This document shows positions 16,073 through 23,959 of a DNA stretch of 64,000 nt, one piece after another. The notes under the pieces were generated by a model. The model saw nothing but the letters and a program-made list of their open reading frames with translations. It was not told where the DNA came from and searched no databases. Source of the stretch: Candidatus Melainabacteria bacterium. GTDB taxonomy: Bacteria; Cyanobacteriota; Vampirovibrionia; Obscuribacterales; Obscuribacteraceae. The position numbers and the translations under genes are program-made. The first letter of the stretch is position 1, and each line of letters starts with the position of its first letter. Location of the stretch: assembly GCA_003151275.1 (NCBI GenBank), contig PLXC01000059.1, positions 73,241 to 137,240 of the forward strand, given 5' to 3'.

Positions 16073-18049
16073 TTAGGCGCGCGAGAAATCCAGAACGAAC
16101 TTAGCTACTTTGTCTGGGCTCAATCCATAATCATCTAGTAGGATGCTGCGCGCACCGTGCTCAACGAATCTGTCCTCAAGAGCAACGACGGCAATATCCG
16201 CTTGTTTGACCTGTGGATTTCTGGCTTTGTGTTGAGCCGCCCATTCAAGAATTGCCGCCCCGAAGCCGCCTGCCATGCAGCCTTCTTCGAGAGTAACTAT
16301 CTTATTGGCAGTGTTTTCCACAAACGATTTGAGTAACTCCGAGTCCAACGGTTTGGCGGAACGAGCACTTACGATGGTGGCATCCACCCCGGTAGCCTGA
16401 AGGAGCGGAAGTGACTGCTTAGCCGTTTCAACCATCGCTCCATAAGCTAGGATAACCATTTGCGGGTGACGATCAGATTTGCTATCGGAGCCCTTCGATC
16501 CGCAATGAATAACGTCCCATTTGCTGAAATCTATGATTTCGAATTCGCCAGCTTGATCCGGTTCAATAGCCTTGTCTCGTGGGAAGCGGATCGCGACTGG
16601 ACCCTTGGCCTGCTTAACAGCGGTATAAACCATGTTGCGCAGTTCACGAGTATTTCTAGGCGCTAAAACCTTCAGATTAGGAATGCTGCGCATAAAGGCG
16701 ATGTCGAAAACACCTTGATGAGTTTCACCATCTTCCACCAAGCCGCCTCGGTCGATCCCGAAGACAACAGGTAAATTCAGGATCGCCACATCATGAATCA
16801 CCTGGTCGATCGCTCTTTGCAAGAAAGTTGAATAGATCGACACAACCGGCTTCAATCCGGCCTTAGCCATACCGCCTGCCATCGTGACAGCGTGTTGTTC
16901 GCAAATGGCAACGTCGAAAAAGCGCTCAGGAAACAGCGTGCCAAATTTGACCAGTCCGCTTCCCTCAGCTGTAGCTGGAGTAATCGCCACCATATTTGGT
17001 TCTTGTTCGGCGATCTCAATAAGTGCTTGAGTGAAGATGTCAGAGTAAGTTTTGACTTTTGGTTTGGCCGCTTGAGACGGTTCGACCTTTTCGCTCAAAG
17101 GCGGTTCCAAGCTGAAAGCCGGCACTCCATGAAACTTAATGGCGTCCTTTTCGGCAGGCTCGTAACCTTTGCCTTTTTGAGTGATGATGTGAATGATCTG
17201 CGGAGTGGTCAGATCTTTCACTTTGTTCAGAGCCTCGATCACAGCACTGACATTATGTCCGTCGATCGGTCCTGAATAATTGACACCAAGTTTCTCAAAA
17301 ACGATTCCAGGCGTGTCAAACCGCTCCTTAGCTTGCTTCTTCACGGACATGATCATTTCCCAAACAGCTGGTGTGAGCTGCGCTCTGTCTAACCTGCCTT
17401 CAATTTGATCAAGCTTTTCCTTAATGTCTTGGTAAAAAAATGTTTCCTTGATTCGCTTCATGTATTGCGAAAAACCGCCCACATTCGCGCTGATTGACAT
17501 TTCATTATCGTTCAAAATGATCAGCACATTTCTTTGAATGTGACCGAGGTGATTGATCGCTTCTAGTGCCATCCCACCAGTTAATCCACCATCGCCGATC
17601 ACCGCAATGACCTTGTGCTTCTGATTGAGGTGATCTCGCGCAATGGCCATGCCGACGGCCAAAGAGATAGACGTTGAGCTGTGTCCAGCTACGAAAGCAT
17701 CATGCTCACTTTCGAGAGGGTTGATAAAACCACTCAAGCCTTTGTATTGACGCAAACTTTTGAACTGATCCCGACGCCCAGTCAGCATTTTGTGCACATA
17801 ACATTGATGACCCACATCCCAAAGAATAGTGTCTTGAGGTGTTTGAAAAGTTCGGTGCAGGCCTAAAGTAATCTCGACAATGCCCAGGTTCGATGCTAAG
17901 TGTCCACCGGTCTTGGATAAATTGTTGATGACCTCTTGGCGGATCTCTTCTGCCAATGATTGCAGTTGATCCTCAGACAATTTTTTCAGTTCTGCAGGAC
18001 TGAGAATGGCATCGAGAAAAGACGTGGGCGGCTTTGCTAGTGTGTACAT
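16073..18049 (-). CDS. dxs: 1-deoxy-D-xylulose-5-phosphate synthase
   Basis: Dxs condenses pyruvate and glyceraldehyde 3-phosphate, the first step of the MEP isoprenoid pathway, using thiamine diphosphate. The 658-residue protein contains HLASNLGIVEIT, WDVGHQCYVHKMLTGR, the ThDP motif GDGGLTGGMALEAINHLG ending ILNDN, the transketolase Pyr domain (FFDVAICEQHAVTMAGGMA) and DRGGLVEDGETHQGVFDIAF. Its length is normal. It is monocistronic; its upstream region at 18050-18497 is non-coding. Confidence 0.97.
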   Translation of the reverse strand: MYTLAKPPTSFLDAILSPAELKKLSEDQLQSLAEEIRQEVINNLSKTGGHLASNLGIVEITLGLHRTFQTPQDTILWDVGHQCYVHKMLTGRRDQFKSLRQYKGLSGFINPLESEHDAFVAGHSSTSISLAVGMAIARDHLNQKHKVIAVIGDGGLTGGMALEAINHLGHIQRNVLIILNDNEMSISANVGGFSQYMKRIKETFFYQDIKEKLDQIEGRLDRAQLTPAVWEMIMSVKKQAKERFDTPGIVFEKLGVNYSGPIDGHNVSAVIEALNKVKDLTTPQIIHIITQKGKGYEPAEKDAIKFHGVPAFSLEPPLSEKVEPSQAAKPKVKTYSDIFTQALIEIAEQEPNMVAITPATAEGSGLVKFGTLFPERFFDVAICEQHAVTMAGGMAKAGLKPVVSIYSTFLQRAIDQVIHDVAILNLPVVFGIDRGGLVEDGETHQGVFDIAFMRSIPNLKVLAPRNTRELRNMVYTAVKQAKGPVAIRFPRDKAIEPDQAGEFEIIDFSKWDVIHCGSKGSDSKSDRHPQMVILAYGAMVETAKQSLPLLQATGVDATIVSARSAKPLDSELLKSFVENTANKIVTLEEGCMAGGFGAAILEWAAQHKARNPQVKQADIAVVALEDRFVEHGARSILLDDYGLSPDKVAKFVLDFSRA

Positions 18050-18497
18050 AGAATGCCGGGGTTTCCCTTATAAGAGTTGGTTAGAGTAAATAATATCAAT
18101 CTGGTATTGGCATTAGCTTAATAAATTCAACTATTTTGCTTTCAAAAATTGGGTTTACCGGTGCAGTTGCTTCTTTCAGCCTATAGAGGTGGCTGCAAAG
18201 AGTTTACGCGGGGTTAACGATCTGGTTACTTGAGGCTCAGGGTGAACTGCGTCTCACCGCTTTATAAAGGAAAATAGGGTTGCTCAACTTCAATTTTAAT
18301 GGGCGAAAGCGTCTTCCCGCAAAAGCGCAAGACTGCAAACTTTGGTACCAAATGCGGTACCGAGGCGCAGATCAAGCGAGGTAGATGACAAATGATCAAT
18401 TACGAAAAGTTTTGCCGGCAAAACAATCAGTTAAGCGGTCGTCCGTTGTAGACTGAATTAGGCATGGGGATCCTGTTCGCGAAGAGACCCTCTAATA
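18050..18497. other. Non-coding divergent region between dxs and a response regulator
   Basis: No gene was found in these 448 bases. The dxs-proximal 100 bases are AT-rich and probably hold its promoter. Near 18336-18357 two GGTACC sites sit 6 bases apart in a GC-richer segment, and TTTTGCCGGCAAAA at 18408-18421 is a perfect 14-bp palindrome. I could not match a known riboswitch. Confidence 0.4.
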
Positions 18498-18872
18498 ATG
18501 GACACGCCACAAATATTGGTTGTGGATGATCGCTCCGAAATACGATTCTTGCTTCAGGCTCAGCTGAAGAAGCTAGGACATACTTGTGATGCTGCAGAAG
18601 ATGGACTGGAAGCGTTTGAGCGCTATGAAAGCCACTATTACCCAATCATCTTTATGGATTTGGCAATGCCAAGACTCGACGGTCTCAGTGCTACTAAAAA
18701 GATCCGGTCGTACGAACAAGAAAACAATAAACAACGAGCGGTAATCATCGCAGTGACAGGGCAAGGCGAAAGAGCTGAATGTTTATCGGCAGGCATGGAC
18801 GATTATACGGAGAAGCCAGTCCTTATTGACCAACTGCGAAATCTTCTTGAGCGTTGGTTGCCCGGGAACTAG
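18498..18872 (+). CDS. Single-domain response regulator
   Basis: The 124-residue protein is a CheY-like receiver only: ILVVDDRSEIRFLL with the acidic pair, phospho-acceptor Asp in IIFMDLAMPRLDGL, conserved Thr in IIAVTGQGE, and Lys in DDYTEKPVLIDQL. It has no output domain, so it acts by protein contact or in a phosphorelay. No cognate kinase is adjacent. ATG 18498 has only weak Shine-Dalgarno potential (GAGACC). Confidence 0.88.
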   Translation: MDTPQILVVDDRSEIRFLLQAQLKKLGHTCDAAEDGLEAFERYESHYYPIIFMDLAMPRLDGLSATKKIRSYEQENNKQRAVIIAVTGQGERAECLSAGMDDYTEKPVLIDQLRNLLERWLPGN

Positions 18873-18930
18873 ACCCGAATCCGGAGAATAGAAAAGCTTG
18901 CCTTAGACGCTTCGGTAGCATCCGTCCGCC

Positions 18931-19191
18931 CTACCAAACATCTTCTTCATGCCGGAGGAAGTGTGTGACGATTCCACCAACAATGCAGATAGCGCCGGCG
19001 ACCAGCATAAACATACTTGTAATGTTCGTGATGGCGACTTCGGCATCGGGCATGCCGTTTTTCAATAGCATCGCTACACCTATAAAGATGACACCTAGAA
19101 GTACAACTGAAGCCGGCAACCATTTTTTCATGGCGATGTGATCATTATTAGCACTCGTCTGACCTTCTCTTACTGTAACAGCTGTTTCCAC
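18931..19191 (-). CDS. Small two-helix membrane protein of unknown function
   Basis: The 86-residue protein from GTG 19191 (or 66 residues from ATG 19131) has two predicted transmembrane helices, LPASVVLLGVIFIGVAMLL and ITSMFMLVAGAICIVGGIV, and a short acidic C-terminus. No family was recognised and neither start has a strong ribosome-binding site. The hydrophobic profile and lack of a competing plus-strand gene support it. Confidence 0.5.
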   Translation of the reverse strand: METAVTVREGQTSANNDHIAMKKWLPASVVLLGVIFIGVAMLLKNGMPDAEVAITNITSMFMLVAGAICIVGGIVTHFLRHEEDVW

Positions 19192-19314
19192 ATAGTGTTA
19201 CGAGCCCAGAACTAAGCTGGCGCTGCTTCAATGTGACAAGCAGGCGCCCAGACGGTTATATAATTAGGCACGTGGTACGTTGGATGTGTGCTGATTCACT
19301 AGAAGGAGTTATGA

Positions 19315-20094
19315 ATGGCTCGTAAATTCGTTGAAAAGGGGTTGCTTGCGTTCATGTGCAGTTTTGGTATCATGACGCCGCCTTCAATCGCGGCAACCGC
19401 CCCGGTTAGCAATCCCACATCGCCTGTAACCGGCACAGCTACAAGTCCTGCGGCCAGCACTACGTCTACAACGACGACCGTTACTCCGTCTTCTTCAACC
19501 AGTACAAGCTCCACAACATCGGTTACAACGCCACCTCCTGTTACACCCACGACAGCGGTCCCGCCAGCAAGCGCTCCCGTTGTAAACCCGACGGCAACCT
19601 CAGCGGCAGCAACTGCGGTTCCCGTCAGCACTACAACCACTACACAAAGCTCGGCAGCGCCGGTTACAACCTCCAGTAAAGACTCGAAGACTGGACCAGC
19701 AGAGAACTTCGGCTTGTCGCTTCCCAATGCCTGCCACTCCGAGTCTGTGATCATCGCCGAATATCTGGGATATGAGAAAAATTCTGATATCCGCTGGAAT
19801 CAGCCAGCCCGAGCCGAATATAAAATCATCAAAATTCTAAAGGGACCGCCCTTAAATCGTCGTCTGCCGATCAAATACGAGTTTCACGATCATTCAAATC
19901 CGCCTACACCCCCTAATTGGAAATTCAACGAAAAAGATATGCCTGAAAAGGGCAGTCGTTGGTTGATCTTCATAGACCATTCAGTGCCTCATAATGGACA
20001 GTTCGAGACCTACGAAGGCATTTATGGTCGGCAACAAGAGAGCGAAGATAACTTGAACAAGGTGTACTCGCTCCTCGAAACCCATGGCGAATAG
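19315..20094 (+). CDS. Exported protein with long Thr/Ser/Pro/Ala linker
   Basis: The 259-residue protein has a signal peptide (FVEKGLLAFMCSFGIMTPPSIAA, cleavage near residue 27). A low-complexity Thr/Ser/Pro/Ala linker of about 95 residues follows, typical of cell-envelope spacers. The globular C-terminal part of about 130 residues contains two Cys-free motifs of note, NACHSESVIIAEYLGYEKN and EKGSRWLIFIDHSVPHNGQ, resembling small secreted proteins with an OB-like or tissue-inhibitor-like fold, but I cannot assign it. AAGGAG lies 6 bases before the ATG. TATAAT at 19259-19264 is a possible -10 box. Confidence 0.68.
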   Translation: MARKFVEKGLLAFMCSFGIMTPPSIAATAPVSNPTSPVTGTATSPAASTTSTTTTVTPSSSTSTSSTTSVTTPPPVTPTTAVPPASAPVVNPTATSAAATAVPVSTTTTTQSSAAPVTTSSKDSKTGPAENFGLSLPNACHSESVIIAEYLGYEKNSDIRWNQPARAEYKIIKILKGPPLNRRLPIKYEFHDHSNPPTPPNWKFNEKDMPEKGSRWLIFIDHSVPHNGQFETYEGIYGRQQESEDNLNKVYSLLETHGE

Positions 20095-20127
20095 CGAATC
20101 TATAGTTTATCGCTCCGTCGCCTTCAG

Positions 20128-20290
20128 TTCCTTTCGGCTGGGCAGCTTCGCGGAGTCGGGCAGCTTCGCTGCAGCAGCCGAGCAGCTTGCTGCATAGGCG
20201 CTCCTAGGATAGACCCCACTAGTGTGCATAAGCCACCCTAGGGCGGCTCCTCCGCTCAGACCCGCTCGCTGCGCACGTCATGCCGCGCTT
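20128..20290. repeat. Dispersed repeat, copy A (inverted relative to 41278-41405)
   Basis: About 160 bases match the reverse complement of 41278-41405. Shared blocks include CAGCTTCGCGGAGTCGGGCA, GCTTCGCTGCA, TAGACCCCACTAGTGTGCAT and AGCCACCCTAGGGCG. Copy A has about 36 extra bases in the middle (around 20180-20215). It lies in the 525-base gap before the SGNH-like gene, and palindrome copy 2 follows about 75 bases later. A reading frame from 20280 across this gap is not credible as a gene. Confidence 0.85.
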
Positions 20291-20362
20291 CGCTCTCTAC
20301 AACTTCGTTACCGTTTTATATGTGCCTGTCTGCGCGCTTATCCAAGCAATTTCCTTTTCTAG

Positions 20363-20388
20363 AATTTTTACCGATATCGGTAAAAATT
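20363..20388. repeat. 24-bp palindromic repeat, copy 2 (26 bp perfect)
   Basis: Perfect inverted repeat with half-site AATTTTTACCGAT. It lies downstream of the exported protein gene and about 75 bases after dispersed repeat A. Confidence 0.85.
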
Positions 20389-20619
20389 TAGGCGGCCATC
20401 GGCTTGACGCCGGAGCGCGGCAAAACCAGGCTCTTAAGGCGTGGACAGGTATTAAAAACGACGAATGTACTTAATGACAATGGGCTGTAAGCTTTCCTAA
20501 TTGGATTCTTGGAGCGTTCGAACCAACTGGTAACACCGCTTAAACAGCCAGATTTAGATGCAGCGAAAAGCACGTCCTCCACAAGAGAAGCGGCTTCGAC
20601 CGAGCACGGACTGCTGACA

Positions 20620-21744
20620 ATGAGTTTCTCGAAGACTAGAGTGGATGCATCCAAGCCCCGGCGCGCACTTAGTCCACCTTGGCGGGCCGGTGAAGCGGTC
20701 AGCGCAGCTATCGCCTCGTTGATCATTTTCGTAGCCGTATTGGCTGCTACGACAGGCTTTTTCTTTCGCTGGAAGCAGTCGTCGACCCTGAACAGTATGC
20801 CTCTCGCTTCGCGCGATTGCATCGAAAAAATTGACACATTTCTACAAACTGCTGCAGATCCAGATTGCCTATTGTTGGGATCGTCCGTCTTTCTTGTGCC
20901 AGCCGTTTACTGCGAGGAGCATAGACTCGGTCGGTCACTTAAGGCTCGCGAAGCTGACTTCGAGTTGACCAAGAAACTGCTGCACTATGACAGCGCGCCC
21001 GAACTCGAACGCCAGCTCAGTGTGCACTTGCAAAAGCCAGTCAGCGTACACAGCTTAGCAGTTGCAGGATCCAATGTTTCCGATTACTTGATTGAAATCG
21101 AAGCACTGCAAAAGGCTGGTCGCAAGCCCAAACTCATCGTTTGTGGATTGGGTGTGCGGGATTTTGTACAGTCCTTTTGGCATATGGATGCAAGTAATAA
21201 CCCCGCCTACAAATTGTTGAAGCCCGGCGCTCAGAAGGCGCCGAAGCTCGACGACCAGATGTTGAATGATTTGCGGGAAGAATGCCTGACCTCTATCTTT
21301 AGACAGCCACGCCTTCTAATTGCAACAACACAGGCGAGTCTCACGAACAATTCACCTGTTCTCGTGCTGCCCAAAACAGACGAACAGATGGCTGCCAAAA
21401 TGATGCAAACTCTGAATGAATTGCCCAAGCATGCGGCTTTCATTGACGGACAGATAAGCGCTTACAAGGAACTCTTACGCTTTTGCCATGCACATTCCAT
21501 TCCATTTATGATCGTCGAAGTGCCAAAACGCACTGGCTGGGCAGGTGTTATCGATGATGAGACTGTGCAAAAGATTGAAACAACAATCAAGGCTGAGTGT
21601 AAAACTCAAAGCATTCCGTACTATAACGTGGGGCGCGGATTTAGCGCGTCCGATTTTGTTGACGACATTCATCCAAACGAAACGGGCGGAATTAAGCTCT
21701 TCGACAAAATGGCAACGGCTATTGTTGACGCGGGTGCTCTCTAA
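20620..21744 (+). CDS. Membrane-anchored SGNH-like (DUF1574/AlgJ-like) protein, solitary paralogue
   Basis: From ATG 20620 the protein has 374 residues: a short cytoplasmic lead, one transmembrane helix (AAIASLIIFVAVLAATTGFFF) and an extracytoplasmic SGNH-hydrolase-like domain. Visible motifs are CLLLGSSVFLVPA (nucleophile Ser), VAGSNVSDYLIE, VCGLGVRDFVQSFW and the C-terminal FVDDIHPNETGGIKLFD with the Asp-x-x-His pair. The same blocks recur in the three tandem genes at 47539-51670, which follow an MBOAT acyltransferase; here no MBOAT is adjacent. Such proteins act in exopolysaccharide or envelope O-acylation. A TTG at 20509 gives a longer N-terminus but has no better ribosome-binding site. 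Confidence 0.72.
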   Translation: MSFSKTRVDASKPRRALSPPWRAGEAVSAAIASLIIFVAVLAATTGFFFRWKQSSTLNSMPLASRDCIEKIDTFLQTAADPDCLLLGSSVFLVPAVYCEEHRLGRSLKAREADFELTKKLLHYDSAPELERQLSVHLQKPVSVHSLAVAGSNVSDYLIEIEALQKAGRKPKLIVCGLGVRDFVQSFWHMDASNNPAYKLLKPGAQKAPKLDDQMLNDLREECLTSIFRQPRLLIATTQASLTNNSPVLVLPKTDEQMAAKMMQTLNELPKHAAFIDGQISAYKELLRFCHAHSIPFMIVEVPKRTGWAGVIDDETVQKIETTIKAECKTQSIPYYNVGRGFSASDFVDDIHPNETGGIKLFDKMATAIVDAGAL

Positions 21745-21748
21745 TATT

Positions 21749-23014
21749 GTGCGACTGGCATTCACAATTGTATTAATCGTCCATCTAATGCATCTCATGG
21801 TTGCATCGCCAGCGGCCCAATCGGCAGACGTCGCTCGACCAGTCTCCGCTCCTGCGCCAGTGGGGACAAGCCAGTCGCCGTCTGATAGATCGGTGAGCCA
21901 AGCCGCCGCTGCCGCCATTCGAGCCACTGCAGTTTCCCCGAGTACCACGCAGATCCAGCAAATGGAAAGGGATGCCTTTTCACACGCATTTGCCAGTGAT
22001 ACCGATGAACAGAGAATTTGTCGACTGGAACATTTTGTCTTCGGCAAACAATTTGTTGGCAATCTTTCAACTCGTTATACGAAACTGCGAAAAGCATTAG
22101 CACCTAAAGAGCCACCAATCGAAACTCCATCAACAAATGGCTCTGATAGTCAACTGACGCCACCGACAACAACGTCCTCTCCGCCGCCGCAACCGACTTC
22201 AACGCATACAAGTTTGATCGACATCATGAATCGTGGAATCGACAACTACAATCGACATCGTTACCAAAATGCCGAGGATGACTTTGAAGAGTGTTGCGCG
22301 ATGGCTCCTGGAATGTCGCGATGTTACTCGTATCTGGCCATAACAAAAATGCAGTTGAATTTACGGCAGGCGGCGATTGATGCTTTCCGCACGTCAAACA
22401 TGCTTGATCCATTTGGGACGTACGGTCGTTACGCCAGAGCCTGCCTGATAGTGCTTGCTGGCGATGAAGCGATGAGGAAAAGATCGCCCACCGATTCACA
22501 AAAAGTATTAGACATAGCGATGAGTCAAATTGACAAACAATCTTCCGAAAATATTTCGCGTCATAGACAAGAAGGAAATGAAATTGCGAACTCTCGTCTT
22601 ATCTATCGACCCGACTTTTCGTACGTTGATGCCAGGGTACAATCAAATAGTGCAAGAACTGAGGGAGCGTTGCGAGCTGCCCATACAGCCGAGTCAGCGA
22701 ATAATCTCAAGCACATCCTTGCTGTGAAAAAGATGCCCGGAGATGCAAACCTGCGAGCATGGGGAACTACATTGACGACAAGATATTATGGCAATGAAAC
22801 GTACTTGTCTGCGCCTTATTACATTCCCCGCGAAAGACCGATGGAACTCAAGGCAATTGTCCAGTCCCTCCAATCATCGCAGCGAGCTAGCAAGCACTTA
22901 CAGGCGTCTCCTCCCAACCACCACGCGCATAGCAAGAACGCACACGTTACGAACGCTCCTGGTCACTCAGCGCCACATTCGCACCACGCACATTCGAAAA
23001 CGAAGAGAGGTTAG
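21749..23014 (+). CDS. Exported TPR-like protein with His-rich tail
   Basis: From GTG 21749 (or 21734, overlapping the previous stop) the N-terminus VRLAFTIVLIVHLMHLMVAS is a signal peptide ending near AAQSA. The protein of about 421 residues has a Pro/Ser/Thr-rich spacer, then a TPR-like unit around IMNRGIDNYNRHRYQNAEDD and MSRCYSYLAITKMQLNLRQA. The C-terminal tail is rich in His, Ser and Lys (HHAHSKNAHV, SHHAHSKTK). The function is unknown. It probably forms an operon with the SGNH-like gene before it and the coiled-coil protein after it. The frame is open upstream to 21545, but that part overlaps the SGNH gene. Confidence 0.62.
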   Translation: MRLAFTIVLIVHLMHLMVASPAAQSADVARPVSAPAPVGTSQSPSDRSVSQAAAAAIRATAVSPSTTQIQQMERDAFSHAFASDTDEQRICRLEHFVFGKQFVGNLSTRYTKLRKALAPKEPPIETPSTNGSDSQLTPPTTTSSPPPQPTSTHTSLIDIMNRGIDNYNRHRYQNAEDDFEECCAMAPGMSRCYSYLAITKMQLNLRQAAIDAFRTSNMLDPFGTYGRYARACLIVLAGDEAMRKRSPTDSQKVLDIAMSQIDKQSSENISRHRQEGNEIANSRLIYRPDFSYVDARVQSNSARTEGALRAAHTAESANNLKHILAVKKMPGDANLRAWGTTLTTRYYGNETYLSAPYYIPRERPMELKAIVQSLQSSQRASKHLQASPPNHHAHSKNAHVTNAPGHSAPHSHHAHSKTKRG

Positions 23015-23018
23015 TTAG

Positions 23019-23897
23019 ATGCAGCGTTCACCGCGACAGTTTTTGATCACTACTTGCATCAACGTATGTTGCTGCCTCACCCTGTGTTGTGAAGCAACGA
23101 GCGCTCAATCAGCACGTGATACCACCGCAGATCAAGTGCCTGACAGTCGCACAAACACCACAACCATTAAGGCGGATTCGCCCAACCGGAGCGAGGATCC
23201 ACGATCAACTAGCGCGCGCGAAATAACTCAAAAATGCAACAGGTTTGTTGATCAAGCACGGCACCTCATAGCACAAGCAAGCGAATCCACCGCACAAACA
23301 CATCGACTTAACGGCGCGGCCAATAGGTACGGAACTACGCTAGTTCCCACAATCAAGCCGCTCAAAGGCGCCAGGCTTGCCTCTGCACACCAGATGTACA
23401 AGTCGGATCTCGAACAATTCGCAAACCACGTTTCTGAATATCGCGAACACAATGCAAATGTTCGCCGCCAATTTGGTGAGTGCGCAGCCAGTCGTGCCGC
23501 GTACGAGAAAAACAAAAACTCTTACCTGATCCACTGCAAAGAATTCCACATGGAGGACCTGCCACCACCGCACGTGTGCGTCACCATGGAACAGGCAATG
23601 GGGAATGCGGATTTAGCTGCAGGCAAATTAAAGGACTCTGTAAAACGCCTTGTTGACTCGCAAATTGAGCTGATGAAAACGGAAGGACGCCTTCAGGCGG
23701 CGATGCTAAACAGCGCAAATGTAGACAAGGATGTCAGAAAACAGCACGCTTTAAATTTGCAAGAACAGGATCTCGCAGTCGAGTTCGCCAAAATCCAGGA
23801 AGAACACAAGCAACTCGAAGTCGAGAAACGAACTCTTTCAGCTTCTGGAGTGAAAGTGCCGGTTAGCTCAGTGCGGGCGACAATCCGCAAGAAGTAG
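23019..23897 (+). CDS. Exported coiled-coil protein of unknown function
   Basis: The 292-residue protein has a cysteine-rich signal peptide (LITTCINVCCCLTLCCEATSAQS). Residues about 70-280 are long polar helices with heptad character, especially LQEQDLAVEFAKIQEEHKQL. Five further Cys lie in the middle and could form disulphides (GECAASR, HCKEF, HVCVTM). No family was recognised. GAGAGG precedes ATG 23019, five bases after the upstream stop. A terminator hairpin follows at 23914. Confidence 0.62.
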   Translation: MQRSPRQFLITTCINVCCCLTLCCEATSAQSARDTTADQVPDSRTNTTTIKADSPNRSEDPRSTSAREITQKCNRFVDQARHLIAQASESTAQTHRLNGAANRYGTTLVPTIKPLKGARLASAHQMYKSDLEQFANHVSEYREHNANVRRQFGECAASRAAYEKNKNSYLIHCKEFHMEDLPPPHVCVTMEQAMGNADLAAGKLKDSVKRLVDSQIELMKTEGRLQAAMLNSANVDKDVRKQHALNLQEQDLAVEFAKIQEEHKQLEVEKRTLSASGVKVPVSSVRATIRKK

Positions 23898-23913
23898 ACG
23901 ACTGGGCGCAAAC

Positions 23914-23955
23914 AAAAGCCGCCAGTTTCCCGACGGCTTTGTTGCTTTTTTGTTC
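23914..23955 (+). terminator. Intrinsic terminator between convergent genes
   Basis: AAAGCCG pairs with CGGCTTT around a 12-base loop and is followed by GTTGCTTTTTTG. It lies 16 bases after the stop of the coiled-coil gene and just before the 3' end of the minus-strand VIT/vWA gene. Confidence 0.65.
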
Positions 23956-23959
23956 TAAC

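Noticed and set aside
18854..19141. Plus-strand frame of 95 codons overlapping the response regulator end
   Set aside because: It starts inside the regulator and runs antisense to a better two-helix membrane protein; composition is unlike a protein.
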